NCBI GenBank assembly: GCA_028023455.1
Contig: JAQFVV010012435.1
Location: 3,536,001 to 3,600,000 of the forward strand
From: Epiperipatus broadwayi
Lineage: Eukaryota; Onychophora; Udeonychophora; Euonychophora; Peripatidae
DNA length: 64,000 nucleotides
Direction: 5' to 3'
Shown here one piece after another: positions 23,867 through 36,224 of this stretch (position 1 is the first letter of the stretch; each line of letters begins with the position of its first letter). The notes under the pieces are model-generated. The model did no database searches and had not been told where the DNA came from. It worked only from the letters and a program-made list of their open reading frames with translations. Both the position numbers and the translations under genes were made by a program.

Positions 23867-24235
23867 GATCTTTAAAAAAGTAAAAAAAAAAATTGAACAA
23901 AAGTTTTATTATATTTTTAAAAAATCCACATCCAGAAACTTTTCGCTGACAAACACCATAAGGCAAAATCTAATCTGGAAATATAGACAGGAAGCTCTGT
24001 ATATGAATTTAATAGGAATTTCCTTCTATTATCATTTGATTTAAAAAAGGTAAAAAAAATGGCATCAGGGGGAAGTTTCATTAAATCTAAAAAAATCCAG
24101 ATTTATTAGATACAAAAACTTCTCATCGATACTGTCCATAAGCCAGAAACTAGCCTGGGAGTATAGACAGGAAATTCTGGATTGGGATTTAACAGGAACT
24201 TCCATGCATTACCTTTTGATTTTGGAAGCTGTTAG
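23867..24235 (+). repeat. 180-bp direct tandem with decayed family C hammerhead cores
   Basis: Two diverged copies in direct orientation. Matching landmarks are 'GATCTTTAAAAAAGTAAAAA' / 'GATTTAAAAAAGGTAAAAA', 'AAAAATCCA', the core, and 'TATAGACAGGAA' (23983 and 24163, 180 bp apart). In the second copy 'ATAAGCCAGAAACTAGCCTG' at 24139 matches the family C stem II/GAAA/helix III block at 43981. In the first copy 'CGCTGACAAACACCATAAGG' (23944) keeps much of the CTGANGA side. Neither is intact. It looks like an old short retrozyme-type dimer. Confidence 0.6.
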
Positions 24236-24924
24236 AACTGGAATAGGATAGAGTTTATATCAAATGATTTCTATTAAAGGTTGAACATCAATAATTCCGA
24301 AGTTCTGGTATCTTAGCTTTTCCAAAATACTGATTTTGGTAGAGACCATATGTTGATAATTCAATAATAGTCCTCTAGTGATCATTATTTAAGCAACTCC
24401 TATGATGTCAAAATATTACAGGTTATTAAAAACTTTTCATTTAAACATTTTGCAAACAAAACAATCTTTTCTGTATAGTAGACATTTCCTATTTACTGAA
24501 TTAAATGAGTTTTGTAATTAAATTAAAATGTATCTTTATAACTGAAAAAGTAACTTAATATGAAAATAACATAAAACTGGAAAGTAAACTATTTTTTTAC
24601 TTTTCCATTCTTAAGGTAATGTTCATGTCAGTTGAACAACCAAGAAAGTTAAAGGTGTGTGGTTAATACAAGCACGGTGATATTAGAGATGCAAATGAAT
24701 AAAATACTGCGATAAAAGTATTTACAACTTTACAGATTTTCAATATTTAAAATAATTGAAAATATATATATAGATTTTATCAATAAATTTAAAATTATAT
24801 CAATACGCATTCTGATGAACTTTCTGAAAATGAAAGAATTTCGATTCTGATTAGCAGTTTAAAGTAAGTGTTTACAATGCATTATTAGTTATAATTATAC
24901 ATCAAAACTACAGTCGTTTGTCAA

Positions 24925-25025
24925 GCATTGGTGGTTGAGAGGTCAGCGACAGCAGCTTTACAAACAGTTGTCCCGGGTTAGCGGGTTCGCTTCCCGGCTG
25001 ATGTTATGACACATGAGAAAATTAC
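24925..25025 (+). repeat. tRNA-derived SINE
   Basis: Same family as 21865: 'GCATTGGTGGTTGAGAGGTC' with A box, a variable region, B box 'GCGGGTTCGCTTCCC', then 'GGCTGATGTTATGACACATG' and an A-rich end. No clear target-site duplication. Confidence 0.8.
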
Positions 25026-25581
25026 AGTCGTTTATAGTTATTTTATTTCCTTTAATATTTAAAGTACTGATTTCACTAAGGAGTTGATTTTATAGTTATT
25101 TACAGTAAATAGTTTATTTAATAATGAAATTAATACACGTGATATAACCGCAGATCTGTTAGATTTAATTGTTATAAAAAATATTTAATAAATTCTCATT
25201 TAAGTGCGTTTGCAGTGTAATAACATTCTTTTTGACAATTCATTTTACCAAAATAGGTGCATAATGACCATTTTCTAGACCAAAGGCAGTAAAAAATTAT
25301 TTAAAAGTCATTTGATCTTTGATTTAAATGCATTATTTAATGAAGATAAAATCATTTAATCTCTAGATGTAGAAAATATTACAGATACATTTGCTAATTT
25401 CAAAATTAAAAATAATTAAACAAATTAAATATATTTTAATTTTGTGTTATTATATATATATATTTGTTAAATCTAAGCGATGTTAAGAAAGGGGGTGCAA
25501 ATTTTTTAACAAATGATAGAAAACTAATTATGCTATTGATTCAAGGTTTTTTTTTTAATTTCTGGAATAACATTACCTGAC

Positions 25582-25692
25582 TTGTTAGGCGAGAGGTCAA
25601 TGCAACCGCCTTGCAAGGAAGCATTTGGTTGCAGATGGTTGTTGCGGGTTCGCCTCTTGGCCGATGCTATGACATATGAAAAAAAAAACACT
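25582..25692 (+). repeat. tRNA-derived SINE, 5' slightly changed
   Basis: 'TTGTTAGGCGAGAGGTCAA' (A box), 'CCTTGCAAGGAAGCATTTGG', B box 'GCGGGTTCGCCTCTT', 'GGCCGATGCTATGACATATG' and an A9 tail. The variable arm has the GCTTGCAG-like form shared with 45784. Confidence 0.8.
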
Positions 25693-26453
25693 TTTTTTTT
25701 TGCTTTGATATAGTTTTCACCACCCATTTACTAACATTTTCTAAATAGTAATAGGAATATACTTAACAAGTTTAATGATTAAAATGTGTTTCAGATTCAC
25801 TTTTCAGTTGCAAATCAATCAATTGCCAAAGTAGGTAGACAATTTCTGCTGTTATAGGAGACACAAAATCCTACATCGTTTAATGCTATGAAGAGTTAAG
25901 ATATTCTGAAGGGTAAGGTCCTCACATAGATTCCAGTTGTGGCACTTCTGGAGCTCCCAAGTAATAAATCTATTAGATGATTCATTAAGAATATCAAAAA
26001 ACAACAAGTTTTTTTAAAAATCAGGCATATTTATTTACTCACAGTAACATGTTGTTGTTTTTTTAAAGTACTTTTAAAATATGTGTTATTAATTTATTTA
26101 AGACTAAATAAAATATGTGACTTGAAAAAATCTTTCATGCCAAAATAATAAAGCTCGATTGTTATAAAATTAGAAGTGTCTTTTACAAAATCGCTCTGGT
26201 TATAAAGATGGTATTAAACAAGGTTGATATTAACTGTAACTTTCTTTTCCATTTTCATGACAGTGGTTTTTGGTGTTTTCATAAGGAAGCATCCAAATGC
26301 AACATGAAATCTTTAATTTGTAAGATTAAAATCAAAAATGAAAACTTTATCTTCTTTGTTGCTATGGTTACAATAAAATGATGTTTGTCATATTTTCTGC
26401 ATATGAAAAATAATCAGCAGATTATTCTTAATGCTTTTAATGCAATTTATAAA

Positions 26454-26577
26454 GAAACTAGTTTATTTTTCATATGTCATAGCATCGGCCGGGATGCGAA
26501 CCCACAACCGTCTGCAACCAACTACTTGCTTGCAAGGCGGCTGCGATAACATCTCGGCTAACAACGAAACTAGTTTA
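26454..26577 (-). repeat. tRNA-derived SINE with 12-bp target-site duplication
   Basis: A - strand SINE body (26469-26565) flanked by a perfect duplication GAAACTAGTTTA at 26454-26465 and 26566-26577. This shows insertion by target-primed reverse transcription and defines the element's ends. The T-rich run after the left duplication is the A tail. This is the cleanest copy for a family consensus. Confidence 0.9.
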
Positions 26578-26599
26578 GTAATTTCTGATTTACAAATTT

Positions 26600-28260
26600 G
26601 TAAACTTACTGTCTGGTATTTTTCTGAATTTAAAAATTGTCTTTGTTTTTTCATTTGTTAATTTATTATTTTTTAAGTTTTGTTATTTTTGAATTCTTTA
26701 TGTTGTATGATTTTTCACTTCAACAAGCTAGGACAACTTTTGACAGTAGAACAAACTTTCAACAGGACATGAGAGCATATTAAGTTACTCATTGTAACTA
26801 TTTATACACTATTAATTCTGAGGCATAGCATGGAATCTTATTACTATGAAGAAATTACATTTCCTGGAAGTTTGGGTAATACATTGTTCTAGTATTTAGC
26901 ACATCTTGTTAAAAGTTATTTACATGAAAATCTTTTCAATTACTGTGAGAATAAAAATAACATTAAAACCTACTTTCTAATTCTTTAACTGTGATGTTTT
27001 GCTTTAAACTATACTCAATTCTTTTCTGCTTTAATTCAAGCTTTGCACTACATTACAATTTTATATATTTTCTGGAAATATTACTACATGAACCTATCTC
27101 TGAATCTATGAAAGAATGAAGATGACTGTATTTCTCCAAGTCTAAAAATATGAGTGCATTATTAGTCTTAATTTTTAACATATGATTTTCCTATATGTTT
27201 TTCTCACATTTATAAGCATATGGTTTTGCTTATCAAATGTTGTATTTTATTGTCAACCACTGATATCTGGCTGTTTTTCTATATTACTCAAGTTAATCCT
27301 TAATTATGAAATCTTAAGTAATTAATTACATGTTTTTTTTTCATAGCATGTATGTTTTTTATTTAATTAAATACAAGATGGCTGCTCTTATCTTTCCAAA
27401 GTCTTTTTCTTGTGCCTTGGATTGAGAGTTTCCTCATATTAAAAAAAAATAAAGTTGATTAAATATAAAAGTACAGCACATGTGTACAGTATTGATTTCC
27501 TTCTGTGTAAAAAAATGAACTTTTTATAAAATCACTTTATTTTTTAAATCAAGCTGACTTTTTACATTTGTTAATAAATTCATAAATTTTATAAATTTTC
27601 ATATCACCTCAAAAATAAATTCAACTTTTTAAGACTATTTAAAAATATAAAAAATTACATATTCTCAAGTAAAAAACAAATACCACCAATATGGGACCCC
27701 TTAGGATCTTAAATACAATTATCAAATATAGTGATATGCTTGCAACAATTGCATATTTTTGAATTTCAGAATGTTTACTTTTAGCAAACTTTTGTTTATT
27801 TTGAAATCAATGAATTTGATTCAATATTTTGTAAATGGTATAACTATGTGTAGTCGTCATCAGTAAGTAACTTTTATTCTTATTCGAGGTTCTCAAATAT
27901 TTATAAGCTATTTAATAAAAAGTTATATATATATTGTGTGTATAAGAAGTGAAACTTCAAATTATAATATATATTAATTAATAATATAGTGATTTTGCAC
28001 AGGTGTGAAGAGTAGTGCTTCCACAGTATGGCACACACACACACATATATATAGGTAATTTTCAAATACGATAATTCATCACCATTATCATTGCTACATC
28101 ACAAAGCTGATGGAAAATGGCCATTTATATTTGTAATCTGATATTTATAGAGGCTATAAATAGAAATGACTATTTTTGCACTTGCATGACAAAGACGAAT
28201 ATGGTGAAAATGATTTTGCAGCATTAAATAAATATAAAATATTTAAATGACTTTATTGCT
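26600..28260. other. AT-rich spacer between SINEs
   Basis: No gene, ncRNA or repeat structure recognised other than TA runs near 27920 and 28035. Short ORFs here are chance. Confidence 0.5.
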
Positions 28261-28276
28261 TAAGAGTTTTTTTTTT

Positions 28277-28374
28277 CATATGTCATAGCATCGGCTGGGA
28301 GGTGAAACCACAACCGTCTGCAACCAACTACTTGCTTGCAAGGCGGCTGTGATGACCTCTCAGCTAACAACACT
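28277..28374 (-). repeat. tRNA-derived SINE
   Basis: Same family as at 26454 on the - strand: 'CATATGTCATAGCATCGGC' after a T8 tract, 'CAACCGTCTGCAACCAACTA' and 'GACCTCTCAGCTAACAAC'. A small change (GGTGAAACC) spoils the B box. Confidence 0.8.
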
Positions 28375-28547
28375 TGATAATGCTTTAGTGTATGGGAAGT
28401 GTCAGAAATTAAATCAATCTGGGAATCTTACTTCCCAACATCTGACATTTTGCCAATTGTGCTAATCTATGCAGGGCAAGTATTCATTTGAGTTGTAATA
28501 ATTAGAAATTACATTTGTAATGTTGGACAATGCTATATTTAAAAGTT

Positions 28548-28832
28548 ATATATATATATGATAAACAAAAATGCAAGTTAAAAAACTTGCTAACGCTTGT
28601 ATTTATGTCCACAGATGGCGTCCTACCAAGACTGTCAATCAAGCGTGTTTTGTTTACATAAACGTCAGAGTAGTTTCTTTATTCCTGTCTTTCACTGACG
28701 ATAGCAAATAGCTTGAAATCATGATCTGAAAGTGGAATTATAGTTAGAGATAGTGAATACTAACTACTCTGACGTTTATGTAAACAAAACACGCTTGATT
28801 GGCAGTCTTGGTAGGACGCCATCTGTGGACAT
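28548..28832. repeat. Family D foldback with a hammerhead in its loop
   Basis: 70-bp arms (28605-28674 and 28763-28832) are inverted copies with one mismatch. The 88-bp loop contains a complete hammerhead on the + strand. The block before the left arm (28548-28604) matches the start of the single-unit copy at 39053, so the original unit runs right-to-left here and the left arm is an inverted extra copy. (TA)n lies on both sides. The 3' end of the RTE element abuts on the right across a (TA) tract. Confidence 0.9.
28689..28732 (+). ncRNA. Type I hammerhead ribozyme, family D
   Basis: Stem I 5' CTTTCA (28689-28694), CTGACGA (28695-28701), stem II TAGC-AAATA-GCTT (28702-28714, three pairs plus a T-T mismatch), GAAA (28715-28718), helix III TCATGA, triplet ATC, cleavage between 28726 and 28727, stem I 3' TGAAAG (28727-28732). 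Stem I is six perfect pairs and every invariant core base is present. The helix III block ATCATGAT is self-complementary with at most a 2-nt loop, so pairing between two molecules is likely. Confidence 0.85.
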
Positions 28833-31800
28833 ATATATATATATATATATCATCAACCATTATCAATCCACTGCAGGATGAAGGTCTCTCCAAGTTTAAT
28901 ACATCTTTTCCGATCTTTAGCTTCTCTTCTCCACATCACCCCTGCACACTTTCTTATTTCATCCATCCATCTCACATGTGGTCTCTTTCTGGGTCTTTTA
29001 CAATCTCTTGGAATCCAGTTTAAAATTTCAATTGTCCATCTATTATCATCTCTTCTAGCAATATGTCCAGCCCAACTCCACTTCAATCTTTTAATTTTTT
29101 CAATGAGGTCAGTAACACCTGTTTGTTCTCTTACCCATACATTGCGTTTTCGATCTCTTCTTGTTACTCCCAACATGCATCTCTCCATACTTCTTTGAGT
29201 GGTCTGAAGTCTCTGTATTGCTCTTCTATTAAGTGTCCAAGTCTCAGATCCATAAGTAAGAACTGGTAAAACACATTTGTTAAAAACCTTCCTTTTCAAA
29301 CACATAGGCATATTTCCTTTTAGTATCAAGTTATTTCTACCAAAAGCACTCCAACCAAGTTTAATTCTATGATTAATTTCATCCATTATGTTTCCATCTA
29401 ATAATCTGACCAAGGTATTTGTAACTGTTAACTTCTTCTAATTCATCATAATCAATCTTTATTTTCATATTTTGAGCAAATCGATTAAACATTACTTTAG
29501 TCTTTTTAACATTTATCATTAGTCCTACTTTCCTACTTTCATCTGATAATTCCTGCAACATATCCTGCAGCTCTGAAGCATTATTTGCAAAAACAACTAC
29601 ATCATCTGCGAAATCTAAATGACTTAAATAATCTCCATTTACTTTCACTCCTTTAGTTTCCCATTTTAATCCACAAAATACTTCTTGCAGCACTGCTGTA
29701 AAAAGTTTTGGAGAGATGGAGTCACCTTGTCTTACACCTTTCTCAATGTTGACTTTCCCAGTATCATTATGTAATCTAATTGTTGCTGTTGCATTTTTAT
29801 AAATATTCTTCAAAATATGACAATATCCTGGATCTATACCTCGATGATCCAATGCTTTAATCACTGAAAAAATGTTTATAGAATCAAATGCCTTTTCATA
29901 ATCTACAAATCCAAAACATAATGCCGACTCATATTCATTCGTCCTTTCTATAACTTCTCTCAACACCTGGATATGATCTACTGTACTAAAACCACTTTTA
30001 AATCCAGCTTGTTCTCTTGATTGGTGGAAATTCAATGTTCTCTATAGACGAGTTGTAATTATCTTGGTAAAAATTTTATATAAAACTGATAAAAGGCTGA
30101 TAGGTCTGTAATTTCTAATATCTTCTTTATCACCTTTTTTAAATATTAATATTATTACTGCATTCTTCCAATCATCCGGTACATCTTTATCATTTAGACA
30201 TTTGGCATATAACTTTGCTAAAAAATTTTCTATTTCTTCACCTGCTTCTTTTAATATATCAATTATAATTCCATCATTACCTGGAACCTTTCCTTTCTTC
30301 ATACATTTAATTGCGTATCTCACTTCTTTATTTAAAATTCTGGGCAATTCGGAAGATATAATAGATATAGGAGGTACTTGTTCTTTATTACTATATAATT
30401 CTTGATAAAAATCTTCTACCAATTTCTTGATGTCATCTCTCTTTTTAGTAACAATTCCCTCTTTTTTTCTTATTGCAGATATAAATTTCCTACCAATACC
30501 AATATGTTGTTTTACATTCTTAAGACTTTTATTTTCTTCTACAGCTTTCCTTGCTAGTTCACAGTTATACTTTCTTATATCATTTTCAACTCTTTTCCGC
30601 ACCATTTTACAAAATTCGAGATATTCAATTCTTTTTAATGCATCATTTTTGTATATCTTCATATTTCTTCTTTTCTTCATAAATTCTCTAGTCTCAATAG
30701 AAATTTTATTGGTCAATTGCTGCTTTTTTCTACCAGCTGTTTTTGTTGCAGTTTTTAAAAGTGTATCAGTTATTTTCATATTAATTTTATTCAAATCTGA
30801 ATCATGTTCAAAATCTCCTAACACTTGAAACCGATTTGTAAATTCTAATTTAAATTCATTAGAATGTTTCTGAAGATTAGGAATATCAACTGTAAATATT
30901 GTTTTTCTTAATAATTTTTGTCTCTCTAGTTTTACATTAACACATAACTTACACCTTACTAATCGATGATCACTTCCTGTGTTAAATTTATTAAGAACAT
31001 TACAATCTTGAAATATGTATTTTCTGTTAGTCAAAATATAATCCAATTCTGCTGTACCTTCATTTGGATATTTCCATGTCCATTTCCTTTTAACATTTTT
31101 TTCAAAAAATGAATTCATAATATAAAGTTTTTCTTTTTCTGCAAACTCCACAAGTCTATGTCCTCTTTCATTTCTATTACCATAACCAAAATTACGTACA
31201 ACACTTTCATCTTTCATTTGTTTACCAATTCTAGCATTAAAGTCTCCCATAACAATTTTAAAATGTTGTTTACTCTGATCAAAAGCCTTTTGTACATACA
31301 TATAAAAATCTTCTATAACTTCATCACTATGAGAACTTGTTGGGGCATAAACCTGAATTATCTGCATTTCGTATCTGCTATTAAGTTGTATAACTAATCT
31401 TGCCACTCTGTCTGATACACCATCAATCTCCACAATATTGTTCTTCTACTTTTTATTTATAATGAATCCTACTCCACTTGTATTGCCAATATTTGTGCCT
31501 TTATAATAGAGTATATGTCCACTTTTTAAATCAATTGTCTCTTCACCTTTTCTTCTAACTTCACAAAGTCCAATAATGTCCTATTTAATATAAGAGAGTT
31601 CTTCTAATTCTTGCAATCTTCCTTCACTTGAAAGTGATCTGCAGTTGTAAGTACCTAAATAAAAAGTCATCATCAAATGTCAGCCTGGGTCCGCAATCAG
31701 GGGATTCTTAGCACCCTCCGCCTTCGGCCACCAACCGCTGCCTTGGTTGGTGACTTTACAGCCTCCTGGAAATAAGGGCCATGCTTTATTTTTGTCTGTC
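28833..31800 (-). mobile_element. RTE-type LINE, nearly complete
   Basis: A single-ORF non-LTR retrotransposon on the - strand: leader about 31800-31674, ORF 31673-28853, then a very short 3' end running into (TA)n at 28830-28850. The short 3' UTR with a simple-repeat tail and an APE-RT protein of about 940 codons fit the RTE clade. The same 3' end occurs at 52012. The leader is GC-rich for this region and can form a hairpin of about 8 bp (CACCAACC/GGTTGGTG, around 31728-31753). Confidence 0.85.
28853..31673 (-). pseudogene. RTE endonuclease-reverse transcriptase, three stops and one frameshift
   Basis: The frame starts at ATG 31673 ('MMTFYLGTYNCRS', the usual start of an APE endonuclease). 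In-frame TAG codons fall at 31583-31581, 31448-31446 and 30044-30042, and one frameshift lies near 29405 after 'YKYLGQI'. Endonuclease motifs are intact ('VMGDFNARIG', 'GSDHRLVRC'). RT motifs are 'NYRPISLLSVLYKI', 'FGFVDYEKAFDSI', 'VRQGDSISPKLF', 'LDFADDVVVF' and 'GLMINVKKTKVM'. The end 'RPRKRPHVRWMDEIRKCAG' is typical of RTE. Catalytic residues survive and defects are few, so inactivation is fairly recent. Confidence 0.9.
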
Positions 31801-32114
31801 ATAATTGTATATATGTATTGGAAAATATTTATCATTTACACAAACATTCATTCTGCCTTATCAGGCACTGAGAAGAAAGAACATGGTGTTTCTCGATCTT
31901 AAACTCAGAGGTAAAAAGCCAATAAACTCACCACGCTGGCTAATGCATGTTGGTGAGCAGCCCATCCATGTTCGTGTACTATATGAATAATCACATAGTA
32001 ATAACAGCTGCAATGACAAGAACATATGGAGTGGACATTAGGAATTTGCCCTGCTTGGTTCCTTTAAGGCCTCCAAGAGGAATCAAAGGGTCTCCTTTCA
32101 GTTAATAGCAAACT

Positions 32115-32116
<2 letters not shown>

Positions 32117-32178
<62 letters not shown>
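32117..32178. repeat. (CT)n followed by (TA)n microsatellite
   Basis: About 29 bp of CT repeats run directly into about 33 bp of TA repeats. Confidence 0.95.
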
Positions 32179-32179
<1 letters not shown>

Positions 32180-32180
<1 letters not shown>

Positions 32181-32800
32181 GTCAATAACAGATTATATTT
32201 GCCTGATTAATGAGATTTGTTTAAACTTCACTGCATTTCTAATCTCACATTCATTGATCAAGTTGCAATCTTTAGTGTGTATATAAATACATAGACCATA
32301 TATAGAGGTGTTATCACCTTTACTGTTAAAAAAGGTTGCCTTGACTGCAGGTTGAGATTGCTGATAGCTTAAGGGTTAATTGTTTTATATATATGATATG
32401 TAAACTTTTAGAAAACCCTTTTTCATATTCATAATGTTTGTTGTCATTTGTTATTTATTTTATATTTCATCCAACAGTGATTATATTTACCAATTTGTGT
32501 AGAATTCAAATATGATTAGGATTGGAATAGCCTGTATGAGATGTTTGATGAAGCATGTAAATATAAATCGATATAACATTAAGCTACTTACATATAAGTC
32601 ACAGATCATTATTATGGCATTGTTTGGTAGATGTTCCAGATCTCTAGACATTTGAAGAGACTACTGAGTTTCAGTAAACAAATAGTGTGAAAAGAATAAT
32701 CTGGTATTTTATGTTGGTTGTTAGTTTATAATATTAATTTTTATCTTTGCAAAAGAGTATAGTAAAAATTGCAATCACAAATGATCATTCAAACTCAAAA
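32180..32800. other. AT-rich spacer
   Basis: No feature recognised. Confidence 0.5.
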
Positions 32801-32803
32801 GTA

Positions 32804-33017
<214 letters not shown>

Positions 33018-33019
33018 GA

Positions 33020-34380
33020 TTACTTTTGCAATGATTATAAAAAAAAACAATCCATGAAACACAATTATGACCACAAACGTATATGATGGTTCTTTAATTT
33101 GCTTATTTGATAACAGTAATGTACTTAAGTTCAATAATAAATATTTTTGCAATAGTTCAACATTTTGTAGTTCCATTCTATTTTATCTTCAACCATATCT
33201 TCCCAATCAAAGCAATAAACTTTAATCTTCTTTAAAATATCTTTGAGTTAATCATTTGGTTTTAAATTTCTTGATTTTATTGTTTTCTATAAGTTTTGTT
33301 ATTTTTCTAATCATCAAATAATCTCCATTTGAATGCTTTCTTTTTTTAATTTCCATAAATTTCTACCCACTTATTGGCAATATCTAGCTATTTATCGCTA
33401 GAGGGAAATTAAATTCTCACCATCTATGGTAAGTAATTTTAGTAAAAATTGCATACCCTTTACTGTTACCTGTATGAGAAGCTATTAAGGATACTTTTGT
33501 CCAGCAATGGACAATTTAATGCTGTTTTATCCACATACCACACACACATATATATAAAGTGAATAAAAAATATGTTTCAAATTCCATTATCCTACCATCA
33601 AAATATTAATAAAGCTTCTTTTTATAGTTGAAGTATTCTATTGGCGTGTGTGTGCACAGTGTTACGTTTCAGGATATTAAATGCATTATAAGAACATATT
33701 TATATAAACGGTAAGTAAAGTGTTGATACTTTTTTGCTATGTATTTTTGATATGATTGTTATATATTTCATTCTTTCTTTCTTTTTTGTTTTACTTTGTT
33801 GAAAAAGAAAAAAGCATTTTTTCAAAATAAATGCAAATCAATAGTTGTATTTTTAACTTTAGGGCAAATAATTAAATATTTAATATTGTTAAATTAACAT
33901 TTTATTAAAAAAGATTTGGATTTTTTTTTTTTTACAATTAAAGACACAATAAATTGCTATTGGATAAGACATTAATGTTTTCGATATAGTATTTTTCCAC
34001 TAACTTATTCTATATTTGAATGCATTGAATTGAGTTTGATTTATTTTGATTATTTTGGCTTTCTATTTGAAGATTTGTTGGGTAGCTGAGTTTTATCCAC
34101 TAAGCAAAGCATTGTTTTCTAACAGAAGAACTTCATAAAATAATTTTTTTTATATATAAATAATTGATGAATCAGTTGTTTGGGAAAATTATATGACGTT
34201 CAAACACCAAAGTGACAGGCTGGGAAAAATATTTTCATTCTTGGTCATATTATGTTTTAAGTCAAGTGTATGTTTAAATGCCCAGAGTTATATTTTTTTA
34301 AAAAGTAAAAGATACAATACCTAATAATAAATATTTTAAAATATCAGATTTTATTTTAGATTTAGATTATTCACCCAATA
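33020..34380. other. AT-rich region without genes
   Basis: No coding or structured feature recognised. Confidence 0.5.
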
Positions 34381-34394
34381 ATTGAAAATTATTA

Positions 34395-34720
34395 GATCAT
34401 CATCATCATCATCATCAATAGTATTCTACCCCATGAACAAGTCAAGAGAGTAGTCATATCACAAGTTTTTTCATTTTCTCACTGTTCTCTTCATTATCAG
34501 CTCTTTCATTCCACATAACTCTTCCTATCTCTTATATCATTCAACACTATCATTTTTTTCTGTCCTTTCTTCTTTTTTTTTCATTTTCTTTTTTCAAAAC
34601 TTCTTCATTTTTTATTTCATTTAACCAACTGATTTTATTACATTCTTCTTGATAACATCTCAAAGGCTCCCAATCTGTTCCTAAGCTTATTAATCACTGT
34701 CCACATTTTACAACTATAAA
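34395..34720 (-). pseudogene. Fragment of an RTE-like LINE C-terminus
   Basis: On the - strand the stretch just after the small palindrome at 34726-34750 translates as 'LYSCKMWTVINKLRNRL' then 'AFEMLSRRM', matching the 'LYGCETWT...RLEAFEMWCWRRM' region near the end of many LINE ORFs. It ends in a (GAT)n-type tail at 34398-34416, as expected for an RTE-like 3' end. Older and from a different lineage than the element at 28.8 kb. Downstream of the motif only stops remain. Confidence 0.6.
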
Positions 34721-34759
34721 ATAGTGTACTATAAAATAGTACACTATTATAAAACTATT

Positions 34760-36220
34760 TAAAAATTTCCCACTTCAATGTTTTTCGATGGTTAACATAA
34801 CTTTTTACATTTAATTGAATGGTCAATTACTCTGGAAAACATTATTCAAGCTTTAAAAGTGACAGGTTAACATCCAGACAGGAATTTGTATATTTTGAGT
34901 TGGTTACTTTAATACTGCAGCAAGCAAACAGTATAGGGCACTAAAAAGATGGAATACTAATGAAAATAAACATTACTAATAATGTAGGTAAAATTATCAA
35001 AATTTTAAAGGAAAAATATAAATATTATTGGCTTAAAATCTGCAAATAAAAATGTGTCTAACTATGTAAGTTTTTAGCTCTATGATCGTTGAGTACCTTG
35101 ATAATACAATACCAAAACCAAATAATAATATTTGATTGTTTTTAGTGGAAGATAGCAATTGCTTGTATCTCAACAAAATTTATTTTAATATTTTTATTTG
35201 TAATGCAAAACATAATAAACATTGGAAAATGAATAATAAGTGTATTTTAACTTCAGTGAAAAGTTCCTGACAGACAAAATTCTATTTATATCAAAGAGCA
35301 GTCTTTTATCTTATTCCAGAGCTACATGGTAAGCTTAAATAACCTATGGACATTAGATGGTATTGCTATAATAAGATTTGAAGCTGGAACTAAAATATTT
35401 TAACATCTAGAAATCACTTTTAATTTTTTTACCATTTAAGTTAATAGCTTAAAATTTAAAAAGACCAAAACTTTGAATTCAGACAAATTGACTTGCATAG
35501 TTAATAATGGTTTGATGTCAACTCATTAACAATATATTTTAGTGATCTTAGTTTTATACTAACTGTAGATCCTTTCTGCCATTTGTCCAGAAGTCAAAAT
35601 ATAAAATTACTTTCTAATTTAAGCATATATTTTGCAAGAGTTTGATTTAAGAAAGTTTAAGATGTTCATTGGAAACATAAGTGCATTAATCCCAGATATT
35701 AATCCTAAATTCTCATTGATGAAGACAAAAGCCAAATGTAGTATAAGGATATGGATAAAATAGCATTGTAGATTGTTTTGAAATAGGTTAAGATAATTAC
35801 TCTTGGAAGAATATATTAAAAGCAAATTGCAAAAAGATGTGATATTTGCAAGAATATTCTATATCTATGGATAATCATGACTTATATGTTGTTAAAGATT
35901 TAAGTTAGTATTGTCTGTGTCAGTTTATTTATTATTCGAAAGTTTCCATTTTCAATTTTATCATTCTTAAATAAGTGGCATTCTTATTATAATTTTTATC
36001 TTATGAAAGTATAAGATAGGTGTTACATGGAATCAATACAGAATGTAAAACACTTTAACAAATAGATAGCAATGCATGTGTTTTAATAAGAATCTTAAAA
36101 ATGAAAAGTTCTCTTTCTTGCTTCTGAAATTTTAATAACATCTATTTTTTTTTTATATTTGAAGTTAAAATAAATTATCAATTAGTTTGTTGCTCAAGTG
36201 TTCATAATATGTTTGAGGAT
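34760..36220. other. AT-rich region without genes
   Basis: Nothing recognised. The 68-codon frame at 35619-35825 has no motif. Confidence 0.5.
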
Positions 36221-36224
36221 CATT

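Noticed and set aside
28878-29269. Open frames on the + strand over the RTE
   Set aside because: They are antisense shadows of the RTE ORF on the - strand.
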